This document shows positions 16,157 to 24,021 of a stretch of DNA of 64,000 nt, one piece after another. The notes beneath the pieces were generated by a model. It ran no database searches, had not been told where the DNA came from, and saw only the letters and a list, made by a program, of their open reading frames with translations. Positions within the stretch are counted from its first letter, which is position 1, and each line of letters begins with the position of its first letter. Source of the DNA: Nocardia iowensis (GTDB lineage: Bacteria; Actinomycetota; Actinomycetes; Mycobacteriales; Mycobacteriaceae); the NCBI RefSeq assembly GCF_019222765.1, contig NZ_CP078145.1, positions 1,736,001 through 1,800,000 on the forward strand, written 5' to 3'. Made by a program: the position numbers and the translations under genes.

Positions 16157-17089
16157 TCAGGCGCCGTTGACCATGGATCCTGGTGGGGGATGGCCGGTCT
16201 CCGGGAAGACGGTGAAGTGGCGGACGGTGCCGGAGAGGTTGGGGAGTTCGGTGGGCGGCGTCCAGGTTCGGAAGTTGTCGTAGCTGTCGCTGTAGAGGTA
16301 TCTGCCCTCGGTGTAGGCGTCGAAGAAGATTCGCCAGCCGCCGCCGGGGAGGCGGATGATGGACTGGCCTTCTCGTGGGGTACCCCAATTGGCCCAATCA
16401 TCCTTTGCGACAAAGACATACGGGCCGAGGGGGTCGTCCGCGACGGCGAGTTCGATGTACTTCGTGGTCTCATGCTTGGTGAAGGCGAAGTACCGGCCTT
16501 CGTGGCGAACGACGGTGGTGTCGATGTAGCCGTATGAAGTGTCGTCGTGAGCGGCAAGGCCAGCCATCGGAATCAACGGGCCCCACAACCGCAGGCCGGG
16601 ATCGAGGGCGGTCATCAGGTGGGCGGTGAACCGGTAGCCGTCGGACAGTGACACGATCACATTGACCCGGCCACGAGCGTCGACGAACCATTCCGGCGCC
16701 CACGTCGACGTCACGCCGGGTATGGGCACCGTGAAGTCGTACAGGTGGTGCCAGGTGATCCGGTCGGTACTGCGCGCGAAACCGATGGTCTGGCCCTCCC
16801 ACCCGGTGGTGTAGGCGAGGTAGTAGGCGCCGTCGGCGTGGCGGAACAGGCACGGGTCGCGCAAGAGTCCGGACGGTGGTCGGTAAGCGGGACCGCTCAG
16901 CAGGTCGAAGTTGAGCGCGTCGGTGGATTCGTAGACGTACAGATCGGTTTCGTTGGCATTGGTGAACGCGGTCATCGTGTATCGCACCACCGGCTCGGTG
17001 GCCGTGGCAGGCTGCAGCGCGAGCAGGCTTATCGGCAAACCTGCCGCCAATGCCAGCGCGGACCTGCGACTCATCGGCACCAATGCCAC
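16157..17089 (-). CDS. secreted GH43-like glycoside hydrolase
   Basis: A protein of about 310 residues with a Tat-like export signal (MSRRSALALAAG, cleavage near ATATEP). The mature part has beta-propeller blade motifs: GLLRDPCLFRHADGAYYLAYTT, TSTWAPEWFVD, YGYIDTTVVRHEGRYFAFTKHE and EGQSIIRLPGGGWRIFFDAY. These match GH43-type arabinosidases or xylosidases, with candidate catalytic Asp in RDP, Asp in YIDTT and Glu in EGQS. Cell-wall arabinogalactan is a possible target. Start: GTG at 17089 or ATG at 17074; neither has a strong ribosome site, and the latter begins directly at the Tat signal. Confidence 0.75.
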   Translation of the reverse strand: MALVPMSRRSALALAAGLPISLLALQPATATEPVVRYTMTAFTNANETDLYVYESTDALNFDLLSGPAYRPPSGLLRDPCLFRHADGAYYLAYTTGWEGQTIGFARSTDRITWHHLYDFTVPIPGVTSTWAPEWFVDARGRVNVIVSLSDGYRFTAHLMTALDPGLRLWGPLIPMAGLAAHDDTSYGYIDTTVVRHEGRYFAFTKHETTKYIELAVADDPLGPYVFVAKDDWANWGTPREGQSIIRLPGGGWRIFFDAYTEGRYLYSDSYDNFRTWTPPTELPNLSGTVRHFTVFPETGHPPPGSMVNGA

Positions 17090-17480
17090 AAAACGGATTA
17101 TCCAGCGCAGCTTGCCGTCCGACTACCGACACGCCGCAGGTGGCGCCGTCGCCCCGGCTTGACCGGCCATTGCCGCGACCGGCGCCCGAGCCGTCCGCGA
17201 TCGACCCGGACCGGGAGGCCGTCCGGGGTGTGCGTCGGACGAGCTCTCCGGCCGATCCGCCGCGCCGCCCGCAGCGTGATCGGATGGCTGTGTCGGAGAA
17301 CAAGTTACGCGACCATCCTTGGTCGCCAGCCCAAGACAACGTGCCGCCGACCTGCGACTCTCTAGTCAGGTGAGGATCTGCCTGGCACATCGCACGAACC
17401 GCACTCCGGTCCCGATCAGTGCCACGCTCGCCGCGCGCACTAGCTCGTTTGCCGAACGCCGAGTATCTGGAGCCGGAATT

Positions 17481-17942
17481 ATGCCCGAGCCCGCCGACCA
17501 ACCGTCCCTCGTAGAACAAGCACCGCCTGCTCTGCCGACCGCCCGCGAACTACTGGACGCGATGCATGATGTTGTGCCCGAACACCATCCAGCCGCATCT
17601 ATCCTGCGAGCCGCCTGCCTGCTCGCCGCGGTGGACGAGTGGATCCACCGCCACCGAGCCGCGATCGAGATGAGCCCGCCCGCGCTGCGGCGGGCCAGTA
17701 GTCCCGGCATCGAACGTGCGGCGCGCACGCTGCGCCGATATCTGGTCGAAGGAATCGCCGATGCGGCCCCCGGTGTCGACGGAGTCGGCAAGGCGGTGGG
17801 CCAACTGGCCGCCGCGTGGGTCGACTGGCGCAGCGTGACCACGAGTGACGACCCATCCCGCCAAGTCGACACCCGCCAGGCCTTGATCGCCGCCTGCCAC
17901 GCCTACAACGAACTCGCCGGGCACGACGACCGCGAAACGTAG
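17481..17942 (+). CDS. small helical protein, possibly DUF4254-like
   Basis: A 153-residue protein with PALPTARELLDAMHDVVPEHHPAASILRAACLLAAVDEWIHRHRAAI at the N-terminus and a helical remainder ending AACHAYNELAGHDD. The arrangement of a short Pro-led opening, helices rich in Ala/Arg and HRHR is similar to DUF4254 proteins such as the one at 15227-15748, but the characteristic LHxxR block is weak. A GGAG site precedes the ATG. I regard it as a genuine gene of unknown function. Confidence 0.55.
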   Translation: MPEPADQPSLVEQAPPALPTARELLDAMHDVVPEHHPAASILRAACLLAAVDEWIHRHRAAIEMSPPALRRASSPGIERAARTLRRYLVEGIADAAPGVDGVGKAVGQLAAAWVDWRSVTTSDDPSRQVDTRQALIAACHAYNELAGHDDRET

Positions 17943-18373
17943 CGTTGATCGTGGCGAGAATGCCATCGGCGTGTCACTTTTTGCTGAATGCAACATTGCG
18001 TTTACTTCGGCGGCACATTCGGGCGATCATTCCACCCGGAATCGCCACGGGGTAGCGAAAAGCTGGGTAATCTGGTCGAGTCCCAATGCAGTTCGGGACA
18101 GTTCCGCAGAGTGAGTCGTGGTCGCCCCTGCGGCTCACTATCGCTGTACACAGTCCGATGAGGCTCGGGGGCCCCCGGGCCTCATCGTTCGTATATTCCA
18201 CAGCAGAATTTCGGGCGTCGCCCGGTGATGTCGGGCATCCGTCGGCCGCAGCGATAATTCGTGCCGAATTCTCCGATCCAGACCCGCCGCGGATCCGAAT
18301 ATGCCGTAGTGCCGACACGTGTCGGATCGTTGTCGGCCACCTTTACCGGATTCGAGACGACAAGGGGTTACCT
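17943..18373. other. intergenic gap of about 430 bp with a 32-bp palindrome
   Basis: No gene is convincing here. The gap separates the DUF4254-like gene from the secreted Lys/Gly-rich protein and presumably holds the latter's promoter. The notable element is the palindrome at 18156-18187, listed separately. Confidence 0.4.
18156..18187. terminator. near-perfect 32-bp palindrome, hairpin with almost no loop
   Basis: CGATGAGGC (18156-18164) pairs with GCCTCATCG (18179-18187), and the inside CGGGGG/CCCCCG also pairs, with one T/G opposition. In RNA this is a very stable hairpin. It lies 214 bp after one gene and 187 bp before the next, with no U-tract. It might be a terminator, an mRNA-stabilising structure, or a protein-binding palindrome. 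Confidence 0.45.
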
Positions 18374-18826
18374 ATGTTTCACAAAACCGCGATTGCCGCG
18401 GTAACCGGGCTGTTCGCTGTCGCCACGACGCTTGCCGTAGCCGCGGGCACGGCAAATGCGACGCCCCAGCAGGGTCCGGCCGGTGGGACGGAGCTGGTAC
18501 AGCAGTTCGTTCCAGTGGCGGGACCCTCGGCCACCGACTCGGATGGCGGCGAGGGGGGCAACGGTGGAAAGGGTAAGGACGATAAGGGGAAGGGCAAGGG
18601 GAAGGGCAGGGGCGGTAAGGGAAAGGATAAGCAGAGCGTCGAGGAAAAAGTCGCAGCAGCGCTCAGTTCCGCTTTGCGGGATCTCATCATGCCGCCGAAT
18701 GGCGGCGCCGACAAGGGACCCCTTGACATCCCGATTTCCACGTGGCTGGATATGTTCCTCGGGCCCGAGCCGGGGAAGGACGACAGCGAACCGGACAGCG
18801 AAGCCGAGTTCATTCGACCGAACTGA
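18374..18826 (+). CDS. small secreted protein with Lys/Gly-rich linker
   Basis: A 150-residue exported protein. The signal peptide MFHKTAIAAVTGLFAVATTL ends near ANA/TPQQ. The mature part has a polar GGEGGNGGKGKDDKGKGKGK-type stretch (about residues 60-88), then a helical SVEEKVAAALSSALRDL segment and an acidic C-terminus. An AAGGGG site supports the ATG at 18374. The strongly basic linker could bind acidic cell-wall polymers or DNA. No domain is recognised. Confidence 0.75.
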   Translation: MFHKTAIAAVTGLFAVATTLAVAAGTANATPQQGPAGGTELVQQFVPVAGPSATDSDGGEGGNGGKGKDDKGKGKGKGRGGKGKDKQSVEEKVAAALSSALRDLIMPPNGGADKGPLDIPISTWLDMFLGPEPGKDDSEPDSEAEFIRPN

Positions 18827-18854
18827 CTCCGTGCGTTACTGATTGATCCCGCTG

Positions 18855-18900
18855 GCAGGCAGGTCCGCACATCGCCGAACAAGCGATCGGACCTGCCTGC
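18855..18900. terminator. bidirectional hairpin between convergent genes
   Basis: GCAGGCAGGTCCG (18855-18867) pairs perfectly with CGGACCTGCCTGC (18888-18900), and an inner ATCGC/GCGAT extends the structure. It sits between the stop at 18826 and the convergent cutinase stop at 18934. It has no U-tract, so it would be an actinobacterial-style hairpin terminator. Confidence 0.6.
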
Positions 18901-18933
18901 TGCTATACGGCCGTACTTCGAGTCGGGCGCTAC

Positions 18934-20715
18934 TCAGCGCCGATGACCGCGGAGCTCGACTCCGGTGGTATCGAGAAAGTCTGTGTCCCAGCCGGTTCGG
19001 ACGAGCCGTCGGCGCCCCGTGTAGAGCAGGCACGCGCTTTCCGACAGCAGTAGCGCCCAGATTACGTGCCGCGCTGTTTTGAGGCGCTCAGCCTTCGCCT
19101 CGGCGGATTCCGGGCGGATCCGGACGGGTGCCGGATCGGCGGTACCTGAGCGTACCTCGATGGCACCATCTTTCGGTTTATGCGACTTCCGAGGGGACGA
19201 GGGAGGTTCGGGCACGGTCAGGGGCGGGTCGGGGACAATTTTGTCGGCTGCGGTGGCGGCCAGGACATCCGGCTGGGCGACGGCCGGTTTGGGTTTCGCT
19301 GCTACCGGCTCGGCGCGGGAAAGTTCGATGAACCAGTCGGCGATGAAGTGCACCGAGGGGCGACCCGCGGCGACCGCAGTGACCGCGTAGGCATTGTGGC
19401 GGGCCACCGCGTCCTGGTATTTGCCCCAGACGTCCGTGTCGGCAAGTTCGAGATTGTCGCTGACCAGGTGCCCGATCGCATTGAACGCCTGGGTGACGAC
19501 CTGCGTGAAACGCGGCGCGGACGAGCGTTTCGGCATCGAGGCGAACGTTTTCGCGCTCAGTGTCGCCAGACCGGCGAGCGGGTCCGTGGCGCCGACGGCC
19601 CCGATCTGGCAGACATCTTCGGGAGTGAGGACGGTACCGACAATGCTGGTCAGGGTGTTCAGTGCGATAGTCGCGACGCGCAGCACGGCCGACGGGCCGG
19701 TCGGGTCGTCGAGCAGTGACCGGGGGTCGGATGCTTCGGCGAGCCGCTGGCTGAGCGACTTCTCGTGCGAGAGTACGAGACTGCCCGGGGTCAGGCCGTG
19801 CAGGTCCTTGTCGACCACGTCGGTAGCGGTTTTGCTGACGGTGGCGGCCAGCGCGTCGGCGATCGAGGACAGCGCGGTCAGCGGGTCGTCCAGCGGCAGC
19901 AGCGCCTGGCCGGCGATGTTGATGATCATGTGCAGCAGCGGTGCGTTCGCCGGGGAGTCGCAGGCGAGGTCGCCATCGATGCAGAACGACGCGACTCGAC
20001 CGGTGAGCGCGCCGAAGTCGGGGGCGAGGTCACGCAACGGTCCGATCCCACCTCCCGCGGCAGGTGCGGGCTGAGCCTGCAGCTCGGCGAGACCGTCCGC
20101 CACTGTGCCTGGCGGCGGGTCGGGGGCGAGTTTGCCCGCGGCGCCGGGGAACAGCGGGGCGCCGGGGTAGCGGGTGGGGTCGGCGAGCAACGCGACTCCC
20201 GCGATGCGGTCGGCGGGAATCGCAGACTGGCCACGGCCGATTTCCTGGGCCAACAAGGAGGCGATGTGCGCGCCTTGCGAGTATCCGGCGAATGCCAGGC
20301 GGGTGTTCTCGCATCGTTCGATGACGGAGTGCGCCATCGTGCGCAGCTGCTGCAGGCCGCCGGTCACCGATTGCGCGTAGGGGACCTGGCCGCCTGGCAC
20401 CGCGCCACCGAAGCCGGCTTCGTAGGGGACATAGGCGCGGTCGGTGCGGCTCCGCTCGGCCGCCAGCATCGGCTGGAAGATCGCCGAGAGCATGCCTCGG
20501 TCGCTGGCCGGGTCCGCGTTCGGCGAGGATTCGCCGGTGCCGGGCACGCCGATGGCGTAAAGGTCTGGGCAGCGTGCCGATTGGCCCGCCGCGGGCTGGG
20601 CCGCGCCGCCGCCGACTCCGGCGTTCATGGCGAGGGCCGCGCCTGCGACCACTGTCCCTACTCTCCGAATACCTGTTCTGGAGAACAGCATTCGACGCAA
20701 AGTCCCCACCTTCAT
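18934..20715 (-). CDS. cutinase-like secreted esterase with long C-terminal extension
   Basis: A protein of about 593 residues. A signal peptide (after MLFSRTGIRRVGTVVAGAAL) precedes a cutinase domain: CPDLYAIGVPGTGES, YVPYEAGFGG, the nucleophile elbow LAFAGYSQGAH, VALLADPTRYPG and the FCIDGDLACDSP loop carrying the catalytic Asp. Typical cutinases end after about 220 residues; here some 300 more follow, including a Pro/Lys-rich stretch and a C-terminal hydrophobic helix (HVIWALLLSESACLLY) that may anchor it in the membrane. The start is uncertain: ATG 20715 is chosen. It follows a 27-residue peptide gene by 70 bp. Confidence 0.82.
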   Translation of the reverse strand: MKVGTLRRMLFSRTGIRRVGTVVAGAALAMNAGVGGGAAQPAAGQSARCPDLYAIGVPGTGESSPNADPASDRGMLSAIFQPMLAAERSRTDRAYVPYEAGFGGAVPGGQVPYAQSVTGGLQQLRTMAHSVIERCENTRLAFAGYSQGAHIASLLAQEIGRGQSAIPADRIAGVALLADPTRYPGAPLFPGAAGKLAPDPPPGTVADGLAELQAQPAPAAGGGIGPLRDLAPDFGALTGRVASFCIDGDLACDSPANAPLLHMIINIAGQALLPLDDPLTALSSIADALAATVSKTATDVVDKDLHGLTPGSLVLSHEKSLSQRLAEASDPRSLLDDPTGPSAVLRVATIALNTLTSIVGTVLTPEDVCQIGAVGATDPLAGLATLSAKTFASMPKRSSAPRFTQVVTQAFNAIGHLVSDNLELADTDVWGKYQDAVARHNAYAVTAVAAGRPSVHFIADWFIELSRAEPVAAKPKPAVAQPDVLAATAADKIVPDPPLTVPEPPSSPRKSHKPKDGAIEVRSGTADPAPVRIRPESAEAKAERLKTARHVIWALLLSESACLLYTGRRRLVRTGWDTDFLDTTGVELRGHRR

Positions 20716-20785
20716 ATCGATCTGCGTGGCCTGAGGCTGGTGCCGGTCCGGGGTGGGCTTCGCCGCCACCCCGGACCGTGTCGAA

Positions 20786-20869
20786 TCAGCCGCCGAGGAG
20801 CGCGGTTACGACGCTGACGAGTCCCGAGGTGAGGGCGGTGACAACGGCGGTGAGGAGCGGTGCGAGCAT
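20786..20869 (-). CDS. 27-residue hydrophobic peptide upstream of the cutinase-like gene
   Basis: The ATG at 20869 has an AAAGGGAG ribosome site. The peptide starts MLAPLLTAVVTALT and ends ALLGG; it has no charged residue. It lies 70 bp upstream of the cutinase on the same strand. A second peptide of similar size is encoded divergently at 21272-21361. Size, lack of a signal peptide and hydrophobicity recall the PorA/PorH-type outer-membrane peptides of corynebacteria, but I claim no homology. A leader, toxin or membrane peptide are other options. Confidence 0.55.
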   Translation of the reverse strand: MLAPLLTAVVTALTSGLVSVVTALLGG

Positions 20870-20899
20870 GATCTCCCTTTCGTGTTCATCTGGTTATGA

Positions 20900-20913
20900 A
20901 CCGACCGGTCAGT
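20900..20913. promoter_or_regulatory. TetR-like palindrome ACCGACCGGTCAGT
   Basis: A perfect GACCGGTC core is extended to 14 bp with one mismatched pair. It lies 31 bp upstream of the 27-residue peptide gene, in the gap between the two divergent small peptides. No regulator gene is adjacent. Confidence 0.45.
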
Positions 20914-21271
20914 CTTCGTGAGGTCAACCCCGACGCAAGGTCTGAAATGCCGGTGTCCCTCTTCGAAGACTCCAGACGGTGGGAACAACCCGGTTGGGTG
21001 TCCAACGCTGGCCATGCCGGGAACCGTCAGTGGCAGGCGTCGATAGTGTCTTCGTTACCCAAGTACGTTCGGATGGAAGAAAAGACGGACGAGTTTTGCC
21101 AGGGCTGCGAACTGGGCCAATGCCCGTCCTTAGGGGCTGCCTCGAGCGGCGCGCGACGGCGCAGGGGTTTTGTCCTCGCGGTGGCTGGTGCGCTAGCCTT
21201 TCCGCGGTCCGGCTCATGCTCTCGTTCGACAAGTGGCACCGATCTGTCCATGGCGTATCACAGGAGCAGTC

Positions 21272-21361
21272 ATGTTGAGTGGTCTCTTCGATCTGGTTAA
21301 CAGCGTGCTTGCGGTAGTGGAAAATCTTGTCGGGATCGTTTCCCTCGGCATTTTGGGTTGA
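21272..21361 (+). CDS. 29-residue amphipathic hydrophobic peptide
   Basis: The ATG at 21272 has an AGGAG site with a 5-bp gap. The peptide begins MLSGLFDLVNSVLAVVENL and ends VSLGILG; Asp7 and Glu17 are its only charges. The spacing suggests an amphipathic helix. It has no signal peptide. Together with the divergent peptide at 20786-20869, it may be a two-component membrane peptide such as a pore in the mycolate layer. This is inference from shape only. The region 20870-21271 between them holds no other credible gene. Confidence 0.6.
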   Translation: MLSGLFDLVNSVLAVVENLVGIVSLGILG

Positions 21362-21368
21362 CCGGCAG

Positions 21369-21421
21369 GCGCGCCTTTCCGTTTCCTCCGCAACGAATTC
21401 GGACGATTCGGAGGGGCGCGC
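21369..21421 (+). terminator. possible hairpin terminator after the 29-residue peptide
   Basis: GCGCGCC (21369-21375) pairs with GGCGCGC (21415-21421), with short inner pairing. It lies 8 bp after the peptide stop. There is no U-tract. The rest of 21362-21710 shows no credible gene. Confidence 0.35.
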
Positions 21422-21710
21422 AGCCTCCGCATTCTGTGCTGCTACTGCTGCCGGGGGTTCTCCGGTGCGCGACGGACGATCGAGGAAGGTTCGCGGTGAC
21501 ACGTACGGTGCAAGGGCTGGCCACTTTAGCCGGAGCCGCAATTGTAATCTACTGTGCCGGAATGGATTCCGGCGCTGTGTGGCAGCCGGAGGAAGTGCGG
21601 GCCCCCGTCGGGTCTGGATGGTTCGGCGCGACCGTCGACAATGTGGAGCACCGCAGCGACATCGGCGGGCCCCGTTGGTAGGCAAAATCATTCCCCTGCT
21701 TCCTGGCAGG

Positions 21711-22175
21711 GTGCACGGGACCGCCGTGCTGGCGGCCGACGCCACCCGGGAGCTGATGGCGCAAGCGCACGCCAGGGCGAGCAGCGCCGCGGGCCGCGCC
21801 AGCGCGGCGAGCCGACGAGCGGTCAACCGGGAGAAGGCCGTCGAGCATGTCGCACGCGCCCACGGGTCCGCGCGCGCCGTCGCGGCGTCGAACACCACCC
21901 GTGACGCCGCATGGCACGCCTACGTCGCCGCCAACCACGCGATCAAAGCGACGTTCTACGCGGTCGCCACCGCCGACACCGCGGTGACCGTCCAGGCCGC
22001 GGCCGCCACCGCCCTCGAGGCCGCGAAAGCCGCCGCCTTCGCCCCCGACGACGTCACGGTCGCCGACGCCGCCGCGTCGGCGGAGGAACAAGCCGCCGGT
22101 GCCAGCAACGAAGCCTACGGCGCGCCACCAGCTGTCACCATCGCCCGGATCGGCCACGGCCTGTCCACGAACTAG
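21711..22175 (+). CDS. alanine-rich helical protein of unknown function
   Basis: A predicted 154-residue protein if the GTG at 21711 is used, or 139 from the ATG at 21756; neither start has an ideal ribosome site. The plus-strand frame has the GC-rich third positions expected of a gene, while the opposing frame does not. Composition is dominated by Ala, with regularly spaced His, Thr and aromatic residues (DAAWHAYVAANHAIKATFYA). It looks like a long helical rod, phasin-like in character. No signal peptide and no known domain. Confidence 0.5.
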   Translation: MHGTAVLAADATRELMAQAHARASSAAGRASAASRRAVNREKAVEHVARAHGSARAVAASNTTRDAAWHAYVAANHAIKATFYAVATADTAVTVQAAAATALEAAKAAAFAPDDVTVADAAASAEEQAAGASNEAYGAPPAVTIARIGHGLSTN

Positions 22176-22261
22176 CTCAGCTCGGCGTGTGCCACCTCCG
22201 CACTCGCCGCAGGACCGGGGTTGCCGCAGATTCAGCAATTAGTCGGTTAAGTTCTCGGTTT

Positions 22262-23671
22262 ATGCGCACATGGACTCGGCGTGCCGCGGTAGCGCTCGCG
22301 GCCTCGACGGCAGCGCTGTTGGTGACCGGCACAGCGGTTGCTGTTCCACCGGAGCCCGCGGCGGGTGTTCCCGCGCTCGGACCGGGGTTTCTGTGGGGTG
22401 TGGCAGCGTCCGGCTTTCAGTCGGAGGGCCACGCGCCGGACAACGATGTGCTCGATGTCGGTTCGCTCGACTCGGATTCGCCCGGCCAAGCTTCGCTGGA
22501 GAACGATGCGCCAGACAGTAACTGGCTGCGCTACATCGAGCGGCATCCGGAGTTCGACAGGTATCGCAGCGCCATCGACTTCTACCACCGCTACGCCGCC
22601 GATATCGACTTGGCGAAGGCGCTCGGGGCGAAGGTGTTCCGGATCGGCATCGAATGGGCGCGGCTGCAACCGAGGAATCGTGAGGAGTGGGACGCCGACG
22701 GGTTCCGCTTCTACGACGCGGTCATCGCCAAGATCATCAAGTCGGGCATGCGCCCGATGGTGACGCTCGATCATTGGGTGTACCCGGGGTGGGCCTTCGA
22801 CCGCGACGGGTGGGACAACCCGGAGATGGTGCAGGACTGGCTGGCCAACATGCGCAAGGTCGTCGACCGCTACGCCGCACGAAATCCCTTGTGGGTCACC
22901 ATCAACGAGCCCGTCGCCTACATCATGCACGAAGTGCGGCACAACGGCACCGACCAGCATGCGATGGAGGACCGTGTCGCCGAAGCGCACAATGCGATCT
23001 TCGACTACATCCACGAGAAGCGGCCCGACGCTCAGGTGACGAGCAATATCGGCTACGTCGCCGGTATCGATGATCAGGTCAATGGCCCGTTGTTCGCGAA
23101 GATTCGGGACCGGCTCGACTACATCGGCGTCGACTACTACTTCGCCTTCGAACCGCCGAATTCCAGCCCGCCCGCCACCGTCCGGTCCATCGCGGCCGTC
23201 GGTGCGCCGGGGATGTGGAACTTGCCGTTGCGGACCGAGGGCATCTACTACGCGGTGAAACGCTATGCGGATATGTTCCCGCCCGGCAAGCCGGTCTACG
23301 TCGTAGAGAACGGAATCCCCACCGAGAACGGTGCGCCGCGCGCCGACGGATATACCCGCAGCGACCATTTGCGCGACACCGTCTACTGGCTCCAGCGCGC
23401 CAAGGCGGATGGCGTGAACATCATCGGCTACAACTACTGGAGCATCACCGACAACTACGAATGGGGCAGCTACAACCCACGATTCGGCCTCTACACCGTG
23501 GATGTGCGGGAGGACCCCTCGCTCACCCGGCGGCCCACCGACGCCGTCGCCACCTACACCGCGACCATCGCGGCGGGCGGCGTCCCCGGCGACTACCGGC
23601 CGACCCGGCCGCCTGCGGACTGCGGCGTCGTCGATCCGACACCTGGGTGTAGCGACCTCGTCATTCCGTAG
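22262..23671 (+). CDS. secreted GH1-like glycoside hydrolase
   Basis: A 469-residue exported family 1 glycosidase. The signal peptide (MRTWTRRAAVALAASTAALL) ends near TAVAVPPEP. The TIM barrel opens FLWGVAASGFQSEG. The acid/base is Glu216 in VTINEPVAY, and the nucleophile is Glu349 in VVENGIP. NYWSITDNYEWGSYNPRFGLY matches the family's C-terminal sugar-binding loop. GH1 enzymes cleave beta-glucosides or beta-galactosides. The TINEP and ENG motifs are intact, so activity is expected. The native substrate may be a plant glucoside or a cell-envelope glycolipid. Confidence 0.88.
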   Translation: MRTWTRRAAVALAASTAALLVTGTAVAVPPEPAAGVPALGPGFLWGVAASGFQSEGHAPDNDVLDVGSLDSDSPGQASLENDAPDSNWLRYIERHPEFDRYRSAIDFYHRYAADIDLAKALGAKVFRIGIEWARLQPRNREEWDADGFRFYDAVIAKIIKSGMRPMVTLDHWVYPGWAFDRDGWDNPEMVQDWLANMRKVVDRYAARNPLWVTINEPVAYIMHEVRHNGTDQHAMEDRVAEAHNAIFDYIHEKRPDAQVTSNIGYVAGIDDQVNGPLFAKIRDRLDYIGVDYYFAFEPPNSSPPATVRSIAAVGAPGMWNLPLRTEGIYYAVKRYADMFPPGKPVYVVENGIPTENGAPRADGYTRSDHLRDTVYWLQRAKADGVNIIGYNYWSITDNYEWGSYNPRFGLYTVDVREDPSLTRRPTDAVATYTATIAAGGVPGDYRPTRPPADCGVVDPTPGCSDLVIP

Positions 23672-23717
23672 CGAGGAAGCGGTTTCTACGACGTAGGCCC
23701 GGCGTCGGCCACTCCGC

Positions 23718-23870
23718 CTACTCCGTTTCCGCGGCGTTGCCCTCATTGCGGGCAGCTTGTTTCGCGGACTCCAATTCGGTGCGCAGGCGGGCGGCGGTTT
23801 GCTCGTCGCCCGCGTCTTCCGCGGTGGTGATGTCTTGGTGGAGTTGGGCGATGATGTCCTGGGAAACCAT
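23718..23870 (-). CDS. 50-residue acidic helical protein
   Basis: A TAGGAGA site supports the ATG at 23870. The product (MVSQDIIAQLHQDITTAEDA... ending GNAAETE) is acidic and predicted to be one or two helices with a coiled-coil look. It lies between the convergent GH1 gene and the L,D-transpeptidase operon. It resembles small actinobacterial hypothetical proteins but has no recognised domain. Confidence 0.6.
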   Translation of the reverse strand: MVSQDIIAQLHQDITTAEDAGDEQTAARLRTELESAKQAARNEGNAAETE

Positions 23871-23960
23871 GGTTCTCCTATCGGTTGAACTCGGGGCATC
23901 CGGTCTGTTCGTGCTGAGTGACCGCTGTGGCGGAACGGAAACATGTGAACGTCGGCACAC

Positions 23961-23993
23961 AACAAAAACGGGATGCCCGCGAGGGGCATCCCG
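23961..23993 (-). terminator. intrinsic terminator of the L,D-transpeptidase gene
   Basis: A perfect 10-bp stem, CGGGATGCCC (23969-23978) with GGGCATCCCG (23984-23993), and a 5-base loop. On the minus strand it is followed by TTTTTGTT. It lies 29 bp after the transpeptidase stop. Confidence 0.85.
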
Positions 23994-24021
23994 TTCCGAC
24001 CACAAATGTGGGGTTATCGGC

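Noticed and set aside
15769..16170. Plus-strand frame of 133 codons in the gap before the GH43-like gene
   Set aside because: No ribosome site, Pro/Ser/Arg-biased and lacking the third-position GC pattern of real genes here.
14848..18149. Shared 12-mer CTATCGCTGTAC at 14848-14859 and 18138-18149
   Set aside because: Matches of this length are expected many times by chance in a 64-kb window; no supporting structure.
20896..21300. Plus-strand frame of 134 codons between the two small peptides
   Set aside because: It overlaps the better supported 29-residue peptide and its ribosome site, and its translation looks random.
22247..23989. Open frame of 580 codons opposite the GH1 gene
   Set aside because: The GH1 catalytic motifs are intact on the plus strand; the antisense product has no signal or domain.
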